The position numbers and the translations under genes were made by a program. Source: Myxococcales bacterium (GTDB taxonomy: Bacteria > Myxococcota_A > Polyangia > Polyangiales > Houyiibacteriaceae). Taken from it: a stretch of DNA of 7,427 nt. The DNA is taken from contig JAUXFZ010000115.1 in the NCBI GenBank assembly GCA_030622585.1, forward strand, positions 1 to 7,427. Direction: 5' to 3'. Below the pieces are notes generated by a model that was given only the letters and a program-made list of their open reading frames with translations, did no database searches and was not told the origin of the DNA. Positions 1 to 4,339 of the stretch are shown one piece after another. The stretch's first letter is position 1; every line of letters begins with the position of its first letter.

Positions 1-137
1 CGAACGCCGTCGCCTACGGAACCGGCCTGCTCCAACTACCGCAGATGATGCGCATTGGCTTCGTGCTGAACATCGTAACCGCACTGGCTCTCCTCGCAGT
101 GTTGTACGGATTGTGCGCCGTCTATGGCTGGGCGTAG
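1..137 (+). CDS. SLC13/DASS-family anion:sodium symporter, C-terminal end (partial)
   Basis: The reading frame is open from base 3 and ends at a TAG (135-137), giving 44 residues of a C-terminus that starts outside the window. The fragment begins NAVAYGTG, continues through QMMRIGFVLN and ends in a hydrophobic stretch (IVTALALLAVLY). A P-x-N-A-I-x-F/Y-G-(S/T)-G segment, followed by an 'R-x-G-x-x-L-N' stretch and a last membrane helix, is the usual end of SLC13/DASS carriers, which move sulfate, dicarboxylates or similar anions with sodium across the inner membrane. Substrate cannot be told from this piece. The next gene starts 72 bases downstream on the same strand, so read-through into the kinase is possible. 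The family call rests on motif recall over a short segment; another polytopic transporter of the same superfamily is the main alternative. Confidence 0.7.
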   Translation, partial: NAVAYGTGLLQLPQMMRIGFVLNIVTALALLAVLYGLCAVYGWA

Positions 138-164
138 GGTTGCCGTTTTGTTGAGCGCAGCCGC

Positions 165-181
165 AAGGGTGACTCATCCTT
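165..181. promoter_or_regulatory. 17-bp near-perfect palindrome, possible operator
   Basis: AAGGGTGACTCATCCTT is symmetrical about C173. Seven of the eight base pairs match, and the eighth (G169 against T177) is a G/T mismatch. It ends 28 bases before the kinase ATG, a usual place for a regulator's operator. As RNA it could form a 6-pair stem with a GACUC loop, but no U-run follows, so it is unlikely to be a terminator for the transporter gene. The binding protein, if any, is unknown. Confidence 0.4.
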
Positions 182-198
182 ACAGTTCCCCACTTTGT

Positions 199-204
199 GA
201 GAGG
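199..204 (+). promoter_or_regulatory. Shine-Dalgarno-like GAGAGG of the kinase gene
   Basis: GAGAGG lies five bases before the ATG at 210 and supports that codon as the kinase start. It overlaps by two bases the right arm of the 138-144/203-209 inverted repeat. Confidence 0.6.
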
Positions 205-209
205 CAACC

Positions 210-1934
210 ATGGGAACTTTGGGCACCGTCCCCTTTCTTCTGAATCAACTCAGGCCACCCGGAGAAGGTGGCGCCGCGCTGACGCAAGCCGCAGCGTCGA
301 TCGCGCTTTCGCACGGCCAACCGCAAACAATCGTCGACGTCCTGCACGGCCGCGCGTTCCGCTACTACGCGGAAGGACTGCGCCAGTACCTCGCCGTGCG
401 GACCGGATCGACCAGTCGGGCGGACCACTACCTCTCCAAGCTCCGCGCCTTCGTGGCCAAGAGTGACAGCGATGACTTGATCCAAGCGCCCGGGATTCGC
501 GCACGACTGTACCGTGCAACGCGCGGATACCTTCACAATCAGAGCCGTCCGCACGAGCCCCCGACGAGAGGCGATCTCGAAGCCCTCCCGTGGCGCGCTC
601 TGCCGTCCGCACACGCGTCGGTGAGCCCACTCAACTCCCTGCGTTTCGATCTTGGCGCGGATGATTCAGAGCTCTTGGAGCTTCGTCACGCGCGCGAGCT
701 GAGCATCGACGAGCTTGCGTTCGTCTACGGCAAGACACCACTCGAGATGGAAGAGCGTGTCGAGGCGGCGATGACACGGGCGCAGGAGATTCTCGACGAG
801 CACGGTATCCGCGATGCCGATCGATTCGGTCGCGTGATCGTCGAAGCGTTCGCGCTAGAGGCCGCCCCGAGAACGCCGATCGATGAGCACGAGGGCATCG
901 AGCCACTTCCCAATGGAACGATCGTTGGCGGTCGGTACTCGATCGAAGCCCGGGTGGGCCTCGGCGCGTTCGGCGACGTGTATCGAGCGAAGGACACCGA
1001 GGTGCCTGGACACGTCGTTGCCCTGAAATTGCTGCACCAGGCGGCGCATTCAAAGTCGGCAAAGCAGTCCGCGCTCCGTGAGTTGCGCCTCATCGCTTCC
1101 GTATTCCATCCGTCGATCGTGCAGTTCAAAGACCATGGCTGGTTCGAAGAGCGGCTGTGGTTCGTCATGCCCTGGTACGACGGTGAGACGCTCGAATCCC
1201 GCTTGCAGCGCGAGCCGTTGACCCGAGCCGAGGCACTCGAGATCTTCCAGCCCCTCGCGCGCGCGCTGGCAGCGATGCACGCAGCAGGCGTGCGTCACCA
1301 AGACGTGAAGCCAGAAAACATCTTCTTGGCACGCATCCCCGCTTTCGGTGAAGAAGAAGTCACGCCGGTGCTGCTCGATCTGGGCGTGGCGGCCACAGAG
1401 GCGGAGATGGTCGTCGCAGGAACGCCGACGTATTTCGCGCCCGAGGTTGCGGCGCAGTTCGCGTCAGTCGAACGGAAGCCCGCCGTCAGCAACAAGGCCG
1501 ACGTGTTCGCGCTAGCTCTTTCGCTTCGCAACGCGCTCGACCCCACGACGCAAGAAGACGTTGCGGCAGGCGCCGTCGACACGTTCATCGAGTATCGATC
1601 GAAGGAGACCCCGAACGCGCCCACGCGCAAGGATCTCAAATACCTCACGCCGTTCTTCGACCGTTGGATGAATTGGGACGCCGAGCTGCGACCATCGGCG
1701 GACGACCTCGTTGAAGAGCTCTCCGCGCTATCGCTTCCCGAAGAGCGACGGCAACGGGTCAAGACGATCTTGCGATGGACGATCCCAATGGCGCTTGCTC
1801 TTCTCGGGGCATCGGGCGCTGCGGTCACGGTTTTCTACCAGCAAGCCGAGACGCAGCGTGAAGTAGCACAGCGGGCGAAGCTCACCGCTGTGGACCTTCG
1901 CCGGGACTTGGCCGACACGCGTGAAATCGCCTAA
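210..1934 (+). CDS. Membrane-anchored Ser/Thr protein kinase with sigma-region-4-like N-terminal segment
   Basis: This is a Hanks-type protein kinase of 574 residues. Residues 1-149 are unrecognised. Residues 150-195 read like sigma-70 region 4 (LSIDELAFVYGKTPLEMEER). The catalytic domain spans about 243-505: Gly loop GLGAFGDVY (250-258), ATP lysine K273, helix-C glutamate E291, catalytic loop HQDVKPEN (363-370, D365), DLG (390-392), GTPTYFAPE (404-412), D431 and R494. HQD replaces HRD, making it a non-RD kinase, a class often independent of activation-loop phosphorylation. A basic stretch (512-522) precedes one membrane helix (about 521-543), placing the kinase in the cytoplasm. The frame ends at TAA (1932-1934) after a short helical region (544-574), yet continues open as coiled coil for 187 codons. 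Kinase identity is secure. Substrate is unknown, and the stop may be a mutation, a sequence error or a natural end. Confidence 0.93.
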   Translation: MGTLGTVPFLLNQLRPPGEGGAALTQAAASIALSHGQPQTIVDVLHGRAFRYYAEGLRQYLAVRTGSTSRADHYLSKLRAFVAKSDSDDLIQAPGIRARLYRATRGYLHNQSRPHEPPTRGDLEALPWRALPSAHASVSPLNSLRFDLGADDSELLELRHARELSIDELAFVYGKTPLEMEERVEAAMTRAQEILDEHGIRDADRFGRVIVEAFALEAAPRTPIDEHEGIEPLPNGTIVGGRYSIEARVGLGAFGDVYRAKDTEVPGHVVALKLLHQAAHSKSAKQSALRELRLIASVFHPSIVQFKDHGWFEERLWFVMPWYDGETLESRLQREPLTRAEALEIFQPLARALAAMHAAGVRHQDVKPENIFLARIPAFGEEEVTPVLLDLGVAATEAEMVVAGTPTYFAPEVAAQFASVERKPAVSNKADVFALALSLRNALDPTTQEDVAAGAVDTFIEYRSKETPNAPTRKDLKYLTPFFDRWMNWDAELRPSADDLVEELSALSLPEERRQRVKTILRWTIPMALALLGASGAAVTVFYQQAETQREVAQRAKLTAVDLRRDLADTREIA

Positions 1935-2498
1935 CAGCTCGAGCTCCGGTACGAGCAAAGCCGACTGACGCGAACCGAGCTCGCCAAGCGGCTCGCCCGA
2001 ACCGACGGCCGGGTTGCGTCTCTGAAGACGCAACTCAAAGACGAAGAGCGCCGGCTGCTCCGTACGCGCGACAAGCTCTCCCAGAGCCGTCAAGACAAGG
2101 CGACGGTCGAGCAGCACCTCGTGGAAACCGAGCGAGACCTCTCGACCACCGAGCGCTCGCTCGCCTCGACGAATCAGAAGTTGGCGACCACGGCACAAGA
2201 GCTGGCTGCCGAAGAAGAACGCGCAAAGCGTATTGAGCGGAAGCTCGTACGGGAAGGTGATCGGCGACTGGAGCTTCAGGGAGAGATCGCCGCACGCGAT
2301 GTGCGCCTGAAGGCCGAGGCCACCAAGACGGACGAACTGCAGGACGCCGTAGCTCGCTCGGTAGCGGCGCGTAGTCGGGCTGAGCTCGAGCTAGAGTTCG
2401 CCGAAGACGAACTCAACGCCCTGCGCAATCGTGCTGTGTCCCGCCCAACCGAGCCCGAGTCGGACTCGTTGAACGACGAACCGACGCCCGATAGCTAA
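1935..2498 (+). pseudogene. Coiled-coil tail of the kinase, cut off by an in-frame TAA
   Basis: These 187 codons follow the kinase stop in the same frame and contain no other stop until TAA (2496-2498). The product is highly charged and helical. Counting from the codon after the stop, leucines recur every seven residues at 34, 41 and 48 and at 62, 69, 76, 83 and 90, and the register runs on through A97, L104, I118 and L125, a long coiled coil. It ends in an acidic, proline-containing tail (171-187). Codon use keeps the G/C third-position bias, as expected of a translated sequence. No ATG, GTG or TTG occurs in frame before the GTG at 2121, which lies inside the leucine ladder and has no clear ribosome binding site, so separate translation looks unlikely. 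Read through, kinase plus tail would be about 762 residues, with the tail predicted outside the cytoplasmic membrane, perhaps as a sensing or dimerising stalk. Confidence 0.75.
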
Positions 2499-2516
2499 GG
2501 CGAGCTCGCGACGGAC

Positions 2517-2693
2517 CTAGCGACGGCCCTTGTAGCCCATCATGTCCTGCATGGCGGACTCGCTCATCTCCGCGATTTCCGCTTCTTCAGCAAGGCGCTC
2601 CGCGCAGTCCTCGCAGACCTTGATGCGGCGCCCGTCCGCCTTGACCGACACGAGCTCGTCCACCTCGTCCTTGCACGATCGGCATTCCGGCAT
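2517..2693 (-). CDS. Small CxxC/CxxC zinc-ribbon-like protein, 58 residues
   Basis: The ATG at 2693-2691 opens a 58-codon frame ending at TAG (2519-2517). The protein starts MPECRSCKDE and has two cysteine pairs, C4-x2-C7 and C27-x2-C30, 19 residues apart, typical of a four-cysteine zinc ribbon or knuckle. A helical, acidic segment (31-50) follows, then a basic end, GYKGRR. The start lies five bases after the stop of the 2699-3385 gene, and GAGG (2702-2705) eight bases before it overlaps that stop, so the two are probably translationally coupled. Small proteins of this kind often bind nucleic acid or act as adaptors, but nothing here identifies the partner. The stop is 18 bases from the convergent coiled-coil frame. 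The reality of the gene is supported by start, ribosome site, paired cysteines and G/C-rich third positions. The function is unknown. Confidence 0.75.
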   Translation of the reverse strand: MPECRSCKDEVDELVSVKADGRRIKVCEDCAERLAEEAEIAEMSESAMQDMMGYKGRR

Positions 2694-2698
2694 CGCCC

Positions 2699-3385
2699 TT
2701 ACCTCGCCCGCGGAAGAAAGCGGCTCATCGAAGGAAGGACGATGTGGGTGCGAACCGACCGTGCGGCACCACCGAGGCCTGTGGGGAGCGCGCGGAACGC
2801 GATGTCGAGATGCTTCGTGTCGCTCTCGACGCCGTGCAGCGTGACGAACGAGGTGAGCAAGGACACCGCTCGGCGCACCAGAGGGTTTCTGCCGATCTTT
2901 GGGTCACGCATGAGGTCGAGTACGATTCGGTTGCCATTCGCCTCGGCCAAGACGGGCGAGCGGCCCGGCATGAAGTTGACCAGCGTGCCGGGGTTCGAGA
3001 GATCCAAAGCGCCGGATTTGATCAGCGCCGCGACCGGAGAATCGGAATCGCCGTTGAGCTTGAGCATCACCTCTTCGAGTCGAAGGGCGACAGTCAGCTC
3101 CTCGTCATTGAACACGATACGCTCAACGAAGATGATCGCTCCGGCGCGCAGTGGCGTGTTCATGAGGTCGACGTTGCCGGAAAGACGGATGCCCGGCGGA
3201 ACCGAGTCGATTTGAAAGTCTTCGATCTTGCCGCTGCGCTCGGCCTGCTGGCCAAGCCACCGTAGGGCGGCAAGCGGAACGCCGAACCGCAGGCCCAACG
3301 CGCTACGGACGGCACGGCCGAGCTCCTCGGGGTGCATGCGCAAGTAGGAACGGACGGCGTCGACTGTTTGTTGGGGAGTGGGCAT
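2699..3385 (-). CDS. Hypothetical protein, 228 residues, helical N-terminus and beta-rich core
   Basis: I do not recognise this family. There is no signal peptide and no clear membrane helix, so it is probably cytoplasmic or peripheral. Residues 5-50 look helical and amphipathic (HPEELGRAVRSALGL at 18-32). Residues 54-110 alternate hydrophobic and polar residues in a way that suggests beta strands (GIRLSGNVDL, AGAIIFVERIVF, ELTVALRLEEVMLKL). Residues 114-170 include a short helix and NPGTLVNFMPGRSP, and 171-228 mix a helix with further strands. The layout loosely recalls beta-rich lipid-binding folds, but that is impression only. The ATG at 3385 has no good Shine-Dalgarno sequence, and no better start is visible. 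It lies 59 bases after the lipoprotein gene and five bases before the zinc-ribbon gene, which suggests a shared transcript. Confidence 0.8.
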   Translation of the reverse strand: MPTPQQTVDAVRSYLRMHPEELGRAVRSALGLRFGVPLAALRWLGQQAERSGKIEDFQIDSVPPGIRLSGNVDLMNTPLRAGAIIFVERIVFNDEELTVALRLEEVMLKLNGDSDSPVAALIKSGALDLSNPGTLVNFMPGRSPVLAEANGNRIVLDLMRDPKIGRNPLVRRAVSLLTSFVTLHGVESDTKHLDIAFRALPTGLGGAARSVRTHIVLPSMSRFLPRAR

Positions 3386-3444
3386 GACCGCAGGAGTCTA
3401 GTGTTCAGACCGCGCCGCGTAAATGGTCAATTCGCTCGGCCCCG

Positions 3445-4263
3445 CTACCGCGGCGTTGGAATGGTCGTCGGGTCGCAAAAACCGCGGCCATCGCCGAGAT
3501 CGGTGCACTCGGGCTGAAGCTCGAGGATCCGGGGACACTCGTTGAGTGCCATTGGATCACAGAGCCGCTGGCATGTGGGGCCGCTCCTCAAAGGATCGTC
3601 CGGATCGCAGATCGCGCCGGGGATACACACACAGATGAGGCCGATCTCGCAGTCCACGCTGTAGGTACACAGATCGAGGAGGCCACGAGGAAGGAAGTCC
3701 GGCTTCTCGAGGTCGCCGGGGAGGCAGACCCACAGAATGTCGTCGACGCCGCCGTCAGTGCCCGCGTCAGTGCCCGCGTCAACGCCTGCGTCGACGCCTG
3801 CGTCGAGGCCGGCACCACCGGCACCGCCCGTACCACCGGCACCACCAGCACCGCCTTCGCCACCAGCGCCACCCGCGCCGCCCGCACCACCGGCACCGCC
3901 TTCGCCACCAGCGCCGCCCGCACCACCAGCGCCGCCCGCACCACCAGCGCCACCGGCGCCACCAGCGCCGCCTTCGCCACCAACGCCGCCTTCGCCACCG
4001 ACGCCACCTTCACCGCCGGCACCACCCGCGCCGGTGTCGGGCAGTTCCTCGGCGCGCAGACACGACTCACCGTTCTCGCAATGAACCTCGTCAGCCTCAC
4101 ACCGCTTCATGCAGAACTGCCCATAGACCGTCTCGACGCAGACGGAGCCGCCGCGGCATTCGGACGTATCGAAGCACGCGTTGCCGTCGTTGACCGGCTT
4201 CACGCAGGCGATCAGGAACGCCGTCGTCAGGGCAAAGGGCAAGAGGAAGGCTCGGACGGTCAT
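3445..4263 (-). CDS. Cysteine-rich lipoprotein with Gly-Gly-X and Asp-Ala-Gly low-complexity tracts
   Basis: From the ATG at 4263 the product has 272 residues. It starts with a signal peptide (MTVRAFLL..., hydrophobic 5-19) ending in the lipobox LIAC, with C20 as the lipidated cysteine and V at +2, so it should be a surface or periplasmic lipoprotein. Residues 30-68 hold seven cysteines spaced like the small disulfide modules of myxobacterial secreted proteins. A Gly-Gly-X tract (78-152) and DAG-type repeats (154-173) follow, then a second region with eleven cysteines (180-263). A TTG at 4281 would add six residues but gives a less usual signal peptide. Neither start has a clear ribosome binding site. 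The role is unknown; adhesion, envelope structure or a binding scaffold are possible. It sits 76 bases after the fusion gene and 59 bases before the 228-residue gene, all on one strand. Confidence 0.85.
   Translation of the reverse strand: MTVRAFLLPFALTTAFLIACVKPVNDGNACFDTSECRGGSVCVETVYGQFCMKRCEADEVHCENGESCLRAEELPDTGAGGAGGEGGVGGEGGVGGEGGAGGAGGAGGAGGAGGAGGAGGEGGAGGAGGAGGAGGEGGAGGAGGTGGAGGAGLDAGVDAGVDAGTDAGTDGGVDDILWVCLPGDLEKPDFLPRGLLDLCTYSVDCEIGLICVCIPGAICDPDDPLRSGPTCQRLCDPMALNECPRILELQPECTDLGDGRGFCDPTTIPTPR
3745..3804 (-). repeat. Five tandem 4-residue DAG(V/T) units inside the lipoprotein gene
   Basis: The lipoprotein residues here are DAGV, DAGV, DAGT, DAGT and DGGV, coded by 12-base units; on the plus strand GTCAGTGCCCGC occurs twice in a row, followed by related copies. 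Short Asp-Ala-Gly linkers of this sort are common in myxobacterial secreted proteins. The tract probably acts as a flexible, acidic spacer and may vary in copy number. Confidence 0.85.
3808..4032 (-). repeat. Gly-Gly-X tract, 25 triplets in 225 bases, inside the lipoprotein gene
   Basis: There are 25 consecutive Gly-X-Gly triplets, 9-base units at DNA level. By my count X is Ala 17 times, Glu 5, Val 2 and Thr 1; the Val and most Glu are near the N-terminal end (plus-strand 3960-4020). The opposite strand reads as a proline-rich open frame only because of this composition. The repeat is prone to slippage, and unit number may differ between strains or be misassembled. Confidence 0.9.
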
Positions 4264-4311
4264 CGAGACGGTATGTAGCAAGAGAGTCGGGAGGGCGCGA
4301 TTTTTGTACAG

Positions 4312-4330
4312 GCCCCCCTAAAAGCGGGGC
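4312..4330. other. Weak GC hairpin between the fusion gene and the lipoprotein gene
   Basis: GCCCC (4312-4316) can pair with GGGGC (4326-4330) around a nine-base loop. It lies 10 bases after the fusion-gene stop codon on the minus strand. No U-run follows on that strand, so it is a poor intrinsic terminator and does not separate the two genes transcriptionally with any certainty. No clear promoter or ribosome site for the lipoprotein was found in the 76-base gap. Confidence 0.3.
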
Positions 4331-4339
4331 TCGTCGGGC

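Larger units (their letters stand above)
138..209. repeat. Inverted repeat GGTTGCC ... GGCAACC flanking the kinase leader
   Basis: GGTTGCC at 138-144, directly after the transporter stop codon, is an exact reverse complement of GGCAACC at 203-209, directly before the kinase ATG at 210. The right arm shares its first two G with the Shine-Dalgarno-like GAGAGG (199-204). In an RNA containing both arms, a 7-bp pairing would cover the bases between ribosome binding site and start codon. Whether such an RNA is made is unknown; a promoter inside the gap would remove the left arm. The match could also be chance. Confidence 0.4.

Noticed and set aside
1936..1945. Palindrome AGCTCGAGCT directly after the kinase stop as a recoding hairpin
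   Set aside because: As RNA it forms only a three-pair stem, too weak for a recoding structure, and SacI/XhoI-like motifs recur in this G/C-rich region.
2121..2498. Independent 125-residue coiled-coil gene starting at GTG 2121
   Set aside because: The start falls inside a continuous leucine heptad ladder that begins well upstream, and no clear ribosome binding site precedes it; it is better read as the tail of the kinase frame.
2744..3265. Plus-strand frame (173 codons) opposite the 228-residue gene
   Set aside because: The minus-strand frame has a continuous, protein-like hydrophobic pattern and couples to the next gene; the plus-strand frame lacks a ribosome site and recognisable features.
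3425..3430. Minus-strand TTGACC as a -35 element for the 228-residue gene
   Set aside because: No acceptable -10 hexamer lies 16-18 bases downstream; the nearest (TAGACT) is about 24 bases away.
3745..4032. Possible CRISPR-like or minisatellite array
   Set aside because: Units are 9 and 12 bases with no spacers and stay in frame as Gly-Gly-X and DAG codons of a secreted protein.
3737..4084. Proline-rich plus-strand frame opposite the lipoprotein
   Set aside because: It is only the reverse complement of the Gly-Gly-X and DAG codons; the minus-strand product has a signal peptide, lipobox and ordered cysteines.
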